Below, piece by piece: positions 51,286 through 64,000 of a stretch of DNA of 64,000 bases. The stretch spans positions 36,845,242 to 36,909,241 of the forward strand of contig CM065698.1 in assembly GCA_017654935.2 (NCBI GenBank), read 5' to 3'. Both the position numbers and the translations under genes were made by a program. Source of the stretch: Phymorhynchus buccinoides (lineage: Eukaryota; Mollusca; Gastropoda; Neogastropoda; Raphitomidae). How positions within the stretch are numbered: position 1 is the stretch's first letter; every line of letters begins with the position of its first letter. The notes under the pieces were generated by a model. It was not told the origin of the DNA. It saw only the letters and a program-made list of their open reading frames with translations, and made no database searches.

Positions 51286-52276
51286 AAAAGTATTGGGGGA
51301 AAATAAATACACAAATTATTTCACTCGGGACAAATATCCACTAGGACAATGTGCCAGTATGTCGTCTCCGACCATGACTTCCATTCAGCAAAGGAGGCCA
51401 GTTGGTATTCTGGGGAGCTGGAATAAAAACTATGCTTAACAAAGTGTACATGCCTTGTCTAGGGTACACCCCACTCTCTAGGCCAAAGGGAGTTTAGGAC
51501 AGCTGACGCTGGGGAATGTCCCCCAAAGGCCAACTAATGCATTAGGCTGCAGCACTAGGGGCCATTGATACAAATGCTTCCTAGTTTGAGAGTCATAGAT
51601 TCCACAAAATAGGGTTGCAGTCTACAACATCATTTCAGACCTGGTTACCCCCTACACAAGTCTTGAGTAGTCTGGATAGTCAAGTCAAGTCAAAACTATC
51701 TTTATTGACGATAAAGGAGTAAGCTACAAGCTTTGTTTTCATCCTGTCGTCATGAACAGAAAAAAATACTGAAACAAATAAAAATGTAAAGATCAACAAT
51801 AAAAATTGGATAGCTGGAATGAGTAATTTTGGTGCCAAATGTGTCGTCCTATTCACTAAAACCATCAACCACTTTGTTGAAAATGAGTCGCAATCAAACT
51901 TTCATTCAACATGTTATGTTCAAATGTCAACACAGACTTCAATAAACGTAAGGGCATAAGGCAACCCGTTATTTTAGTTTATCCTCTCTGTTAATTCACC
52001 AGCCACACTATATTGCATGTGGCAGAATTGCACCAGGGTAAGTGTTAAAGAGCATTATCGTCAAGTTTGAAGAGTAGTAGATGTCCAAATTGAGTAGAAT
52101 ACTACTCGAAAAGAGTAGAGTAAACCGGTCTGTCATGTTATTGAACATCTCTCGTTTTATCAGTGGCCCAAACTTCAGGCTTTTGTCAACCAATGATAAA
52201 AGACATTCAAGTAAAGGGCCAGCCTGTGACAATAAAGGTTAACAACAATGCACTGAACTATACAATTGTGTATGTA

Positions 52277-52277
<1 letters not shown>

Positions 52278-52337
<60 letters not shown>

Positions 52338-52390
52338 ATGCAGGCGTGCGTACGTGCGTGCGTGTGTGTGTGTGTGCGCGCGTGTGTGTT
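52278..52390 (+). repeat. (GT)n microsatellite
   Basis: Pure GT to 52336, then imperfect GT/GC. Confidence 0.97.
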
Positions 52391-52714
52391 GCGTGCAATT
52401 ATCGTGTTTATTTTACTTTCTAATGATTCATTATTTGTTTGCCTTTAATGTTCTTGTTATTAATGTAAAGCGCACTGAGCTCATGTGAGAAAGAGCGCTA
52501 TATCAGAGTACTATCCCTTCTTTACACACTCTCTGGTACTATGCGGTGCTGTTAGCAAGCTTTGGGCTGCCTTGTTCACTTACGGCTCCAGCAAATCGCC
52601 TGTGGGATAAGTAGGGGGAGGCATTGAAAAGACTCTGTAAAGGGCTCCAGGAACCGACACTTAGGAAGCAATTAGCCTTCTTTAAGTGGAAAATGAAAGA
52701 TGGCTTTACATTCC

Positions 52715-52782
52715 TACTCCTCCCCCCCCTCCCCCCCCCTCACTCCCCCCCCCCCTCCCCTCCCCCCCCCCCCCCCCCCTTC
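52715..52782 (+). repeat. C-rich homopolymer tract
   Basis: Runs of C broken by single T or A. Other long C or G runs are at 19217-19239, 30697-30719, 34527-34549, 44939-44958, 46283-46301 and 61231-61253. Confidence 0.95.
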
Positions 52783-53523
52783 TAAATTCTAGCAAAAACG
52801 CTACACCCTACTATATACTTGTGCGGTTTGTTTAGTAAAACTTTAACACAGCAACAACAAAGCAGACAAAACAACCTACAGCTACTGAGCATAATTACAT
52901 TACTTAAACAAAACATGCATTGAGTTTACACTTTCTAAGAGAACCTTTAATAATTAAATCTACCATTCGTATGAAATTTTGCTGCGATTCTCAAGTTATC
53001 GTAATAAATTTCTCAATTACATAACATAAGGAGGAAGGGAAAAACAACAACGCAGTTTTAATTTATACACCTACATAATTATTCGAATATCAGTTGTACA
53101 CGACTCGAACGACTATGATGCCTTCAAGGCGATTGTTTTGAAGCGAGAAGCGATCAGTAGTAATACGATCTCCGTTTTGGTTGAAAAATAAAGAGGAATA
53201 ACTTAAGGATGACAGCTTATGAATCTCGTGTCATCAAAACATTATGTATTCCATAGTTTATAAGAAATCGGCTAAAACGTGAAGTTGGTTCACTGACAAA
53301 AGAAATGTACAGATGGACCATAATAATGTACCCATTTTCCTTTGGACATAACTCAAAATATTTGACTGCCATTTTTCATCTCTGGATTCTACAGACATGT
53401 ACATTTTAGGTTTTTTTACTCCAAGCCATTTATTTTTTAAATCGATACATTTTTACTATACTTTTTTTTCAATAATTAATTTAAAAAGTGCTCAATTCGT
53501 GGCACTGCGTTGCTGAGTGACGG

Positions 53524-54030
53524 CAGCATCACAAACACTGAAATTGTCCAATTTTTTTATCCAGCATCACAAACACTGAAATTGTCCACTTTTTTAAAAT
53601 CCAGCATTACAAACACTGAAATCGTCCACTTTTCTATCCAGCATCACAAACACTGAAATTGTCCACTTTTCTATCCAGCATCACAAACACTGAAATTGTC
53701 CACTTTTCTATTTTTGTTCACTTCTCTATCCAGCATCACAAACACTGAAATTGTCCACTTTTCTATCCAGCATCACAAACACTGAAATTGTCCACTTTTC
53801 TATCCAGCATCACAAACACTGAAATTGTCCACTTTTCTATCCAGCATCACAAACAATGAAATTGTTCACTTCTCTATCCAGCATCACAAACACTGAAATT
53901 GTCCACTTTTCTATCCAGCATCACAAACACTGAAATTGTTCACTTCTCTAACCAGCATCACAAACACTGAAATTGTCCACTTTTCTATCCAGCATCACAA
54001 ACACTGAAATTGTTCACTTCTCTAACCAGC
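53524..54030 (+). repeat. 37-bp minisatellite, about 13 copies
   Basis: The unit CAGCATCACAAACACTGAAA followed by TTGTCCACTTTTCTATC recurs with few changes; some units end TTCACTTCTCTAAC. One unit is truncated near 53711. Confidence 0.95.
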
Positions 54031-54222
54031 ATTTCTCATGGGATCCGCCTCATTTCCCCCTTGATGTTATTTTAGCATGTCTGTTGTGTGTGGATTACTA
54101 TGGAAAACCATTCTCTTCAAATGCCCCAACAACAATAGTCAAAAACATGGTAGTGGACAATTTCAACGTTCGTGTTGCTGCCAACATTATGCAGGCACAT
54201 GGTGCTGTCATTGAGCATATTA
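54030..54222 (+). pseudogene. Remnant of a mariner-like transposase C-terminus
   Basis: An open stretch of about 60 codons encodes WDPPHFPLDVILACLL, then KPFSSNAPTTIV and DNFNVRVAANIMQAHGA. The last part recalls the NFxxRxxxCIxxxGxHxEH end of mariner transposases. It is preceded by a minisatellite, so nothing upstream can be read. An alternative is a chance open frame. Confidence 0.4.
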
Positions 54223-54467
54223 TTAACCCTTTCACCGCCAATGTCGCATTTTAGCACCACAATGGTTTAACACCAATTTCACTAAAAGGCATCAAATCAG
54301 AGCCTGTTATCTGAAGACCCTATTTTCTTAATTTTGGGAGGTAAGGATAGGCCTAATGTTATACATGTCACAGAGGAATTCCCAATATTGCAGATACTTT
54401 TTTTCTCTACCCAGTTAAGTTTAATGGTATTGTTTTGCTGGAAAAAGGCTGGCGGCGAAAGGGTTAA
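54223..54467 (-). mobile_element. piggyBac-like MITE (family P), copy 10
   Basis: TTAA flanks, ends CCCTTTCACCGCCAATG and GGCTGGCGGCGAAAGGG. It is inserted inside the larger mariner-like relic at 53310-54655. Confidence 0.87.
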
Positions 54468-54715
54468 TAAGCTTTTAATTTTATTTATAGTTGAGGAAAA
54501 AAAAGTGTTAGTAAAGCATTACTGATTTAAGAATGACTTGGACTGAATTTCTTTGTACATGTCTGTAGAATCCAGAGATGAAAGATGACGGAGAAATGTC
54601 TATTTTTTGCTTGAGTTATGGCCAAAGAAACTGTGTATATTTTTATAGGCCACCCAGTATGTGTGAAGGTCTTCTGAGGTTTTATTAAACCATCATTGTT
54701 TTCTCTGTGTGTGTG

Positions 54716-54719
<4 letters not shown>

Positions 54720-54751
<32 letters not shown>

Positions 54752-54854
54752 GCTGGTGTCTCTGAATCACAACGCCTTCTCTCTTAAATACACACATACT
54801 TCAATGCGCACAACACACGCGCGCGCGCGCGCGCACACGCACACGCACGCACAT

Positions 54855-54926
<72 letters not shown>
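54720..54926 (+). repeat. (CT)n and (CA)n microsatellites
   Basis: CT at 54720-54750, GC/CA alternation at 54818-54855, CA at 54857-54926. Confidence 0.97.
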
Positions 54927-54929
<3 letters not shown>

Positions 54930-55772
54930 GCAGAGTTCAAAGATTTATTATTTTAAAAAATGTTTGGTTATCAAACCAGCAAAATCACATTAAAGTTCAC
55001 TTTAAAAACTAATAAACATGAAAATTAGCTTTCTTCACAACATAGCACTATCAGTTTCAGCATAACATTGATTTGAGAATTATTCTTTACACACAGTACA
55101 GTGTAGAATGCAAAAAACAAAACCCACAAAAAAACCGCATTACTTTCAAAGACCCCTTGCCGAGTGCACCACATACAGAAAGAAGACAACCAGAAGACCG
55201 GCCATATAAGAAATCTCTCAGAGAGTATGTTCCGTGAAGATAACAACGGGAGAGTACACACAGACGCACCTGCGCGCACACATAGACAGTGACACACATG
55301 TGCGTACGCACACATCATACACATGTGCAAATGCGAGCATACATGAATACAGGCACCAAGAGAAACTAAGACGGACAGGACAGAGAGTCAGGGAGAAATA
55401 GAGAGAGGTCTAGGGGAGTAAGTCGGAGAGAGCAAGAGTCACAGAGAGACAGAAAATGAGACAGACAGATAAACAGAGACAGAAAGATAGACAGAGTCAG
55501 AAGTCGTGGGAAAGACAGACAGTCTAACAGACAGAGGCAGAAAGACAGAGAAACCGCCCTTGTTCCCATTCTAAAGTACTTCCTTTTGTATAATTATAGA
55601 CCTTGTACTTGTGTTATAGAAAATGGGGGAGAAAAAAAGATCGGATGGTGGGGAAGGGGGTGCTGGAAAATAGAAAGTGAGGAGGGGAAATGAATGAGAC
55701 TGAAACATAATTCAAGCAAACATTAAAACTTATATGACTCTCTGTCTCTCACTCTCTCTAACCGAGTGATGA

Positions 55773-55808
<36 letters not shown>

Positions 55809-56275
55809 GCGTGTGCGTGCGTGTGCGTGCGCGTGCGTGCGTGTGCGCGCATGCATGCATGTGTGTGCGCACGCGTGCGTCCATGTGTTTGCGCTTTGCG
55901 CGCCCTCCACATGCACTGATCTATTTGCACCATCATTATCATTATCTTTTCCTTTAACAATCTGCTCACAAAGCATTTTCCAATCAAAACAGCACCATAC
56001 CTTTGCAATAGAATTAAGATAAATACAAAATCAGGACCAGGAAATTTCCACGTTATTATTGAATTAAATGTTATGTCTTTTGACATTTTGGGTGCAAAGC
56101 TATCAATATTGTTACACTCATATTTAAAATTGAAAAAAAAGAAGTAATTTGTCATAAAAAGTCATGTTCTACTCTTACTTTTTGTCTGGGAAACAAGTGT
56201 CATATTTTAACTAGTTTCGTACTCATACGCACTCCCACCCACCCTCTTTTTTCTGACTGTATGTCTATCTATCTA

Positions 56276-56311
<36 letters not shown>

Positions 56312-56353
56312 CCCCCTGCCCCTGCCCCTGCCTCCTGCCCCCCTCTCTGCCCC

Positions 56354-56579
<226 letters not shown>

Positions 56580-56599
56580 GAAGTTATCTCAAATTAGAA

Positions 56600-56777
56600 T
56601 TTAAAAACAAAATTAAGCCTCGTTTACTGCTGTTGAGAATGAAACTAGCCAGACATAATTATGCCTTGGGGGTGGCACACGCTGAGGAACGCGCGTGTGC
56701 CACCCCCCAAGGCATAATTATGTCTGGCTAGTTTCATTCTCAACAGCAGTAAACGAGGATTAAATTTGTTTTTAATT
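56600..56777. repeat. Near-perfect 80-bp-arm inverted repeat (hairpin)
   Basis: The left arm runs from TTTAAAAACAAAATTAAGCC through GTGGCACACG. The right arm repeats it in reverse from CGTGTGCCAC to GGATTAAATTTGTTTTTAA. About 10 bp separate them and very few bases differ. The outer 15-20 bp are less well matched. Confidence 0.93.
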
Positions 56778-57124
56778 CCCAGTAAATATCAAGGTAAATT
56801 ATTCCAAGGTCCAGGGACCGATTTACTCTCAGATGGATAGAAGAGGACCCTACCAACCCCCTCCCCACGAGATCGAAAGCTTCTCCTCTCCCCCACTCCC
56901 TCCCTCTCCCCAACAGAAAGCAAAATTCTAGCCTTGCCTGTAGCTTCCATCTACAATATATTTGTTGTCGTTGTTTTAGTAGTGAGCGGGCTTACACTTA
57001 GCCTACTGTCAGCACGTGACAACTATATGTCACGGTAGAGACTGCGATTTGGTAGAATCCGCTATTCTGATCAGTGAACTTGTTAGTAGATACTACGATC
57101 TGAGTTTGTGCTAGTAGAAACTCC

Positions 57125-57487
57125 GGCAAATGTTAAGAAAAGCCCCCTCCTCTGCACTCGTCCATTTATTTCAGGCTGTTCCGTCGACCGCTGTCGCATT
57201 CTCAGATTACCGCTGACACTAAACTGACCCTAAACCCATCCTTAACCCAATTCCTAACCCTAAACCGCTGTCGCATTCCCTTAGGGGTAGGGTTAGAAAT
57301 AGGGTTTGGGATAGGTTTAGGGGTAGGCTTAGGGTCAGTTTAGTATCAAATACACAACAACAAAAAAGTTGATGGTACGTTATGATCATGTGCACGTATA
57401 TTCAGAACACAGTAATCTGAGAATACGACAGCGGTCGACGGAACAGCCTGAAATAAATGGAAGGGTGCAGAGGAGGGGGCTTCCCCG
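57125..57487. mobile_element. Fold-back element with telomere-like interior
   Basis: Same arms as at 588 (AAATGTTAAGAAAAGCCCCC / GGAAGGGTGCAGAGGAGGGG), with inner inverted GTTCCGTCGACCGCTGTCGC. The interior has CCTAACCCTAAACC and GGGTAGGGTTAG. Confidence 0.7.
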
Positions 57488-58117
57488 AAACTCCGATTGT
57501 GGTTTCTACTAGTCAACTTGTGGAGACGGCGATTGGGTATAAACGGCGATTCCGGTGTTAAAAGTGACACCATTGGAGCTTTTCTCAGCTCCTTTCAGTT
57601 CATGCCTTTTGTTAACCCTCATCACCAGCATAAACCAATTTAAAGTGTTTTATCCATTAGGCTTACATTGTTTTATGGTGGTATACCACTTATAAGGTCT
57701 TTTCCTATCCCTAACCACAATCAATTATAAGAATATTTGCCTCGTCGTAAGCGTCATAATCATCAAATTGTTGATGAAGGACGCTACATGCAAGAAGAAG
57801 AAGTCACGTATACGTAGAAGCACAGGCGGCAAGATGTCTCCGCTAACCTTCGCTGTTTACAGCAGTACATGGCAAAAGAGACAAAAAAAATGTTTACCAT
57901 GGTTTACGTGTTTTTAGCCGAATTAAATGGTTTTCCAGCGGGACTGGGGAAAGACGTGCGCCAGAGCACGTGCCAAATGTTTATCGGTCGTCGGGGCGGA
58001 AGACAGGCAAAAATGCGGTCACAATAATATACACAGTCAGGTCTGTTTTTGGACCAGTATGCGACCTTCACAGTAAAAGTCGTGCAGTACGCGCGCGCGC
58101 GCGCACACACACACACA

Positions 58118-58262
58118 CACATCTTCATCACCATTATCCATAGCACCATCTACAATAACAACAGTCATAATGGAATACGAACATCTGATTGAACGGGCAT
58201 GCATCATTCATCAGACTCTCCCTCCCCCCCTCTCTCTCTCTCTCCCTCCCTCTCTCTCGACG

Positions 58263-58350
<88 letters not shown>

Positions 58351-58623
58351 TCATCACCATTATCCATAGCACCATCAACAATAACAACCGTCATAATGAA
58401 ATACGAACATCTGATTGAACGGGCATGCATCAGACTCTCTCCCCCCCCCCCCCACTCTCTCTCTCTCTCTCCCTCTCTCTCGACACCACACACACACACA
58501 CCTTCATCACCATTATCCATAGCCCCATCAACAATAACAACCGTCATAATGAAATACGAACATCTGATTGAACGGGCATGTATCAGACTCTCCCTCCCCC
58601 CCCCCCCTCTCTCTCTCTCTCCA

Positions 58624-58625
<2 letters not shown>
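58118..58625 (+). repeat. Compound tandem repeat: three units of a 95-bp unique block plus microsatellites
   Basis: TCATCACCATTATCCATAGC to ACGGGCATGCATCAGACTCT starts near 58123, 58349 and 58501. Each unit is followed by (C)n, (CT)n and (CA)n tracts of different length. Confidence 0.9.
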
Positions 58626-59110
<485 letters not shown>

Positions 59111-59658
59111 TACACTGGCTGTTTGACCGTTGTCGCACTCACCGAAAACACTGAAGACATATTATTCAAACGGGAAGATGATATAAAAAACAAACAAATA
59201 GAAATTCACCACATTCACGATCATGTACCAGAAGTCTGTCCGTCACAGATTCTCAAATTCACAAGGAGCTGCACAGATCCGAGTAATTAATTAAAACAAA
59301 TCATTAGCATCAAGTCACTCACTGCTGACGATGTCTCCACTATCATAAAATGCAGCTGCCTTCTTTCTTTTGCAAGCACATCTGTATTGTTACAAATTCA
59401 GGACTTCAGTCCTGGTGTTGCACTGCCTCCGGGCATTGCCTCCAGGATCGTTCCCACCATATTTATATCTACTAATTCACAATGAGTGAGTTCCCAGTTG
59501 TAGTGAAGGTGAAAGGGTGGGGGTTAAAAACAACAACCCGGCTTTAGTCAGCTGCGGACTGCTGTGTCTGATGTCTCCACCGGAGGACGTTAAGCAGAAT
59601 TTCATCTTTCTTTTGCTTTCCTTTAGCATTCACCGTCAGCTAGCCTAACGCACTCACC

Positions 59659-60020
59659 CTAATGGGCCCGCTACACTACATACGATTAGATCCCAATGCG
59701 ATGGGACTGTGACGGATGTCTGTGAGTCGTGATTCACGTGAAATATACTTCCGTCTAAAAATAATTCCACTATTTTCGTTCACTAGGCCTATACTCAAGT
59801 AGACCCCAATACATGAATCAAATAAAATGTCCGATACAAAGAAATATAGATATTTCAGCAGAATCGTGTATGGGGGGACTACAAATATAATATATAGTGA
59901 ACAAAACTAGTACAGTAGTAGGTTCATTTTTAGACAGCTGAATTTCACGAGAATAACGCCTAACAAATGTCAAATCGCATCGGACTGGGATCGAACCATA
60001 TGTAGTGTAGCGGCCCATTT
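59659..60020. mobile_element. Inverted-repeat MITE (GGGCCCGCTACACTACATA ends)
   Basis: AATGGGCCCGCTACACTACA and TGTAGTGTAGCGGCCCATT are inverted ends; inner parts also pair (CGATTAGATCCCAATGCGAT / ATCGCATCGGACTGGGATCG). It may be PIF/Harbinger-like, but the target duplication is ambiguous. Confidence 0.7.
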
Positions 60021-61599
60021 AGCCAGCAGTAGGTAATGAATGGACCATTGCAGCCCAGTAAATCAGACCGCTGACATTAGAAAGTTCCAAATTTGCACTG
60101 CTTTGTGGAAGACGGTATGAAAATCTGCGTGTTCTTCTTTGCTTCTCCGCTTGACTGACAGAATGCCTTGCCGAGCCCGACTTTTGCTTCAGCAGTCTGA
60201 CTCTGAGAAATGGGTTGCTTAGGTGGAGTTATCGTCTTTAGCGCCTGGCACCATGCGCCCTGTCATTTAGAAGCCGTTTCTTAGCAAGGTCAGACTCGAT
60301 TTCTCTTTCTCTCTCTCCTTTTTTTGGTGTAGAAGAAAAAGTGCCTCTTATTTAACACACAGAGAAATAATATAAGTCGAAAGAGTGCTCTTCAGTGGGG
60401 TGACCAGAGACGCTCATTCGCACGACACTGTGCAAAATGTCCACGTTATTTTACCCATTTATATTGGGGGGTTTTATGAGCAAGTCGGCCATCAGTAACC
60501 GAAGAGCACCAAAGGTTGTCGAATGTGGCAATAAAACCAAAAAAGCCTAAATACACAAAGAGTTCGCAGTCCGCAGCTGACTGAAGCCGGGTTTTTGTTT
60601 TAACCCCCACCCTTTCACCTACACTACAGCTGAGAACTCACTCCTCATTGTGAACTCACTCACTGCCTCTGTTACCATATTTAAAACTTCCCATATCCCA
60701 CCTTTTCACCTTCCAGGTGGGAAGTAAAAAAAAAAGATTGGCTTCATTCTTTGCAAGGTATGTAGGCTGCGAAGTAATAACTCTTTATGACTTTTTTTCA
60801 GGCTTTTTGATAATACTCCTCTGCCGACTATTCACCCTCAGCTTCACTGCGTAAAACTTGCACTGACTCTGTGCAGTGGTTCACGAGATGTTGGTGGAAC
60901 AAAGGAGGACAGAAACGGACAGAAACACGGCTGAATGAATCCGAGCGGGTGCCAAGTTCCCTTGCATGTTTAATATCTGGGTTTGGTGTCCAGGTGGACG
61001 GACACACGGACGGACGCACACACGGACGGACGGACGAGTGGACCAAACATAGCTCCAGAAGCTTCGCAAGGGAACCAAAACTACATCCACCTTCTTCTTG
61101 ATCTTCATTCTAGCGCCCACCTTCATCGTTTTGAAGATTTTGGCCACTAAAATGAGGGTTCTGCGAAGTAGAGAAAATACGTACTTAGCAGTCGGGTGTT
61201 TAAGACGTCTTGGATGGAATGGAGAAGGAGGTGGGGGGGGGGGGGGGGGGGGGGCGCGCAGAAAGGGCGTAGGATGTAGCAAGGGTGGCGGCGAAAAACT
61301 GAATATAATGCGGTTAGGTCATAGTGCAGTCGTGATAAGCCTTAATGGGATGGTAAAGCCAAATTCTCCGTACTCGCCTTACTCTCCCTGTCCTATCTAC
61401 TCAAATGGCTTTTATCACTAGTTGACATTTTGATCAGCCTGAGGTTGCGGTCTATCATCCTAATGAAGAAAGAGCTGTTGGCCCTACAGTAAATGATTTT
61501 CTAAGTATTAAATACTGGAAATATAATTCCTATGGCACAGCTTGCGTCTTTTGTGAAAGACCATGACCCTCAAACTAGGTGGTACGTTGTTGTGTTTTT
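60021..61599. other. Gene-free stretch
   Basis: Only short open frames without recognisable domains. A (GGAC)n-like run sits at 60998-61040 and a poly-G at 61231-61253. Confidence 0.5.
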
Positions 61600-61830
61600 G
61601 ACGTACCCTGGCTAAAAGACTCCAGGGATCATCCCAACCGCCGAAGCACTTGAACACTATGGTACAAATGCATCAGCTAGGAGTGAGAACATTACGTGTG
61701 CAACCGGGTTTTTTTATTACCCTGCCACGCGAGCAGCCACACTCCCGTCTTTGGGGGAATTATTTTGTGGAGACTGATGTCATGCTAGTAGCTTCTCATA
61801 GCTAAACACAATCCCTGCATAACTATGAAA
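61600..61830 (+). repeat. Dispersed repeat family S
   Basis: GGCTAAAAGACTCCAGGGAT, then TATGGTACAAATGCATCAGC and TTTTTTTATTACCCTGCC, as at 1-240. Confidence 0.6.
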
Positions 61831-61859
61831 ATTAGAGTTGCTTACCTCCATTACTCGGT

Positions 61860-62192
61860 CAAATACCATAGCAACAATGCAACAATGGCGTCGAAACTTG
61901 AAACCGCAGGATGCGAGTCAGCGACTTGCAAACATTGTTTTCAGGAAAATTAAAGGTGACCAGTGGCCACAAACTGATAAAACTTGCAAAATGTGACGTA
62001 AAAATAAGAATGACAATTTTTTAGAATGACGCACGGTGTTGTAAGTGCTGCATGTCCGCTCAAACACACGAGTCGATAGGCTGCGAGAGCTGATGGTAGA
62101 GTGACTTCCCCTGTTTGACCGATTGAATTAGGCAAGATCACTCCCACACACCATGAAATTACTCCCCTTCATTATTTCCGAACAATTCCTAT
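61860..62192 (-). repeat. Dispersed repeat related to 5405-5650
   Basis: The stretches ATTATTTCCGAACAATTCC, GTGACGTAAAAATA and GTGGCCACAAACTGAT pair in reverse with 5405-5650. The type is not clear. Confidence 0.5.
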
Positions 62193-63398
62193 TACCCTTA
62201 CGTTCTCATTGCCAAATTGCCAAGAACGAGGAAGGCATCTACAATGAAAACAAATTCTGGCCCAGACCTCCACAATAGCAACCGCTTCCTCGACAATGCG
62301 TCGTGCACGCTTCGTTTTACACACACCAAACCCTCTTCTTTTTTTTCTTCCAAGACACAAAGCACTTAAACCACGGTGGGTTTTTTTTTAATTCAACTTC
62401 ACACACACACACACAAATCAAAAGCCACGGTAAGTAGAATAGAGGGAAAAGCTTGCCAACAAAACGCCTACCAGACACACAACTAACAATTGAGTACGAG
62501 AGTGAAGCTGTGGAGGCTACGATCTAGAATAAGCCAACAACTGAACTATCATAGACTAGTGAATAAAGTTGCAGCGTACCTTCTTATCATCGAAGATTTA
62601 TTGCTTTACGTCCTCTCGGCCAAAGGGACATTGCTGTTACTTTGTTATTGCCTTATCATCGTCATCTGTAATGAATGAAGTCCCTACGTTCCTCCTCATC
62701 ACACCAATATACCCGTCATCATCATCATCATTACCATCCTTCCAGTCATCATCGTCACCCATCAGGGAAAAGCCGTTACTTGGAGGTTTTTTCCCGTTTT
62801 CTTCTTACAGCTTTTCGGCAAAGTTGTAGCTTAGACATCCGCATTAAAAAAAAGTTTTAATACATTATTAACAGGCACGATAAAGGAGGAGAAGCACTTT
62901 TCTGTGAAATTATTCTAGGGTTTCAGGGGATGTCGTCTCTTGGTGTAATCAAGGGATTATTAAAATCCCTTTATGGTGATCAGGAGGCAATTGCTCTTGA
63001 AGATGACTCTATAAAACTGTTCAACATTGGGGAAAGGGCACCTCCTCAAGCTTAAAATCAAGCTGACGTTTGATTCTCTGAATCCACTTTTCTCCGAATT
63101 CAGAGAATTCTCTGAAAATTGCCATGCCTGAATTTAAAAAAGTTCACTGGCAACATTTCTGCTATTCTCGGGAAAGGTAGAGATTTCTTCTTCTTCTTCT
63201 TTTTTTGTTAGTTTATGAAAGTTTGGTGCATATGAATTGTTAATTGCTGTTTTCCTGTTTTACTATCACGGACCAGGTGGGAATCTGGCCGCGACGGACA
63301 AATGGGGAAGGGTGGGAGATGTAGCTGAGGTGTGGCAACTCCTTGCAACACGGTCGACCTCACATAGAGAAATAGACGAGGAGAGAATGAATGCCACG

Positions 63399-63402
<4 letters not shown>

Positions 63403-63490
<88 letters not shown>

Positions 63491-63493
63491 GGT
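63403..63493 (+). repeat. (GA)n microsatellite ending in poly-G
   Basis: GA to 63480, then a run of G. Confidence 0.97.
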
Positions 63494-63567
63494 CTGATAG
63501 GGGCCCTCACGTGGTCAAAACGCATCTACGTATTAGCCTAGGAATCTGGGGCCCCTGCTAACGTAGG

Positions 63568-63785
63568 TAGGGGAAGACGGGGTAAAAAGCGCATGGGCGG
63601 GTAAGAAGCCCACCCCAATTATCTCATGAAATAAAGAAAATGTCAGTCAAATTTGCCCATGAGACGAATGCTAGACATTAACGCTCGTCTCATGGGCAAA
63701 ATGAGACTGAAATTTGCTTCATTTCATGAGATAATCGGGGTGGGCTTCTTACCCGCCCATGCGCTTTTTACCCCGTCTTCCCCTA
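63568..63785. mobile_element. Fold-back element with TA flanks
   Basis: GGGGAAGACGGGGTAAAAAG at the left and CTTTTTACCCCGTCTTCCCC at the right, bounded by TA. The arms run about 95-100 bp to a short centre near GCTAGACATTAACG. Confidence 0.85.
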
Positions 63786-64000
63786 AGCCTAGGTATACTG
63801 TATTGTATCCAATATTGTACTAACTCGTTTCGTCCTTTCCAATTACCCCGTGATATTACCATAACATAAATTATAATGATACCACAAGCATAAAAATAAA
63901 CCCAAAAAACCGATGATCATCATTACATAATCATTAAATACCCTAATTACTGTACTACTCCATGGACAATCTAACAATCCCTGTCAACTCAATATTTTTT

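Larger units (their letters stand above)
53310..54655 (+). mobile_element. Degraded mariner/Tc1-like element with long inverted ends
   Basis: CATCTCTGGATTCTACAGAC (53379) and GTCTGTAGAATCCAGAGATG (54562) are inverted; GGACATAACTCAAAATA and TTGAGTTATGGCCAAAG pair further out. At 54030-54225 a frame ends with PTTIVKNMVVDNFNVRVAAN and GAVIEH, resembling the C-terminal end of mariner-type transposases. It is interrupted by a minisatellite and by family P copy 10. It cannot encode an active protein as it stands. Confidence 0.55.

Noticed and set aside
53524..54030. Possible CRISPR array
   Set aside because: The 37-bp units are contiguous with no unique spacers, and the DNA is eukaryotic. It is a minisatellite.

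Overview
The window looks like nuclear DNA of a lophotrochozoan animal, most likely a marine mollusc and probably a gastropod. The reasons are an intron-rich animal gene of bilaterian type, AT-rich introns, a very high load of (GA)n and (GT)n microsatellites, and many short non-autonomous transposons and retroposon tails. The species itself cannot be named from the sequence.

One gene explains essentially all the coding signal. It lies on the minus strand, from its ATG at 47538 down to its stop codon at 9481. It encodes an ACK-family (TNK2 / activated Cdc42 kinase) non-receptor tyrosine kinase. I could follow 15 coding exons with GT/AG boundaries and matching phases: 47207-47538, 42173-42328, 40700-40829, 39873-40103, 37574-37726, 36636-36821, 34325-34416, 32464-32590, 31324-31470, 30050-30144, 29227-29321, 16691-16790, 15499-15593, 13487-13664 and 9481-11731. 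They sum to 4368 nt, or 1455 residues plus stop, with no internal stop. Domain order is: N-terminal extension, SAM-like region, tyrosine kinase, SH3, CRIB, long disordered tail with a clathrin-box-like motif and two PPxY motifs, then a C-terminal UBA-like region. This is the canonical ACK order.

The rest is intron or intergenic DNA. 1-9480 (3' side of the gene) holds the putative 3' UTR and many miniature elements. 9481-47538 is the gene. 47539-64000 (5' side) holds no recognisable gene; it carries fold-back elements, a degraded mariner-like element with a 37-bp minisatellite, and dense microsatellites.

The most unusual feature is repeated copying of pieces of this gene's own exons into its introns and 3' flank. 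There are eight tandem copies of the exon 4 end that encodes the ATP-binding glycine loop (39244-39950). About 13 degenerate copies of the exon 12 acceptor edge occupy 16750-17830. Several copies of both edges of exon 9 lie at 30376-31594. Degenerate copies of the last coding segment fill the 3' flank (8950-9480). A 63-bp piece of exon 15 sits in inverted orientation inside a TTAA-flanked transposon-like element in intron 14 (13936-14530). A second theme is nested miniature transposons: piggyBac-like TTAA elements, TA-flanked elements, hAT-like CAGG elements and a tandem Helitron-like pair.
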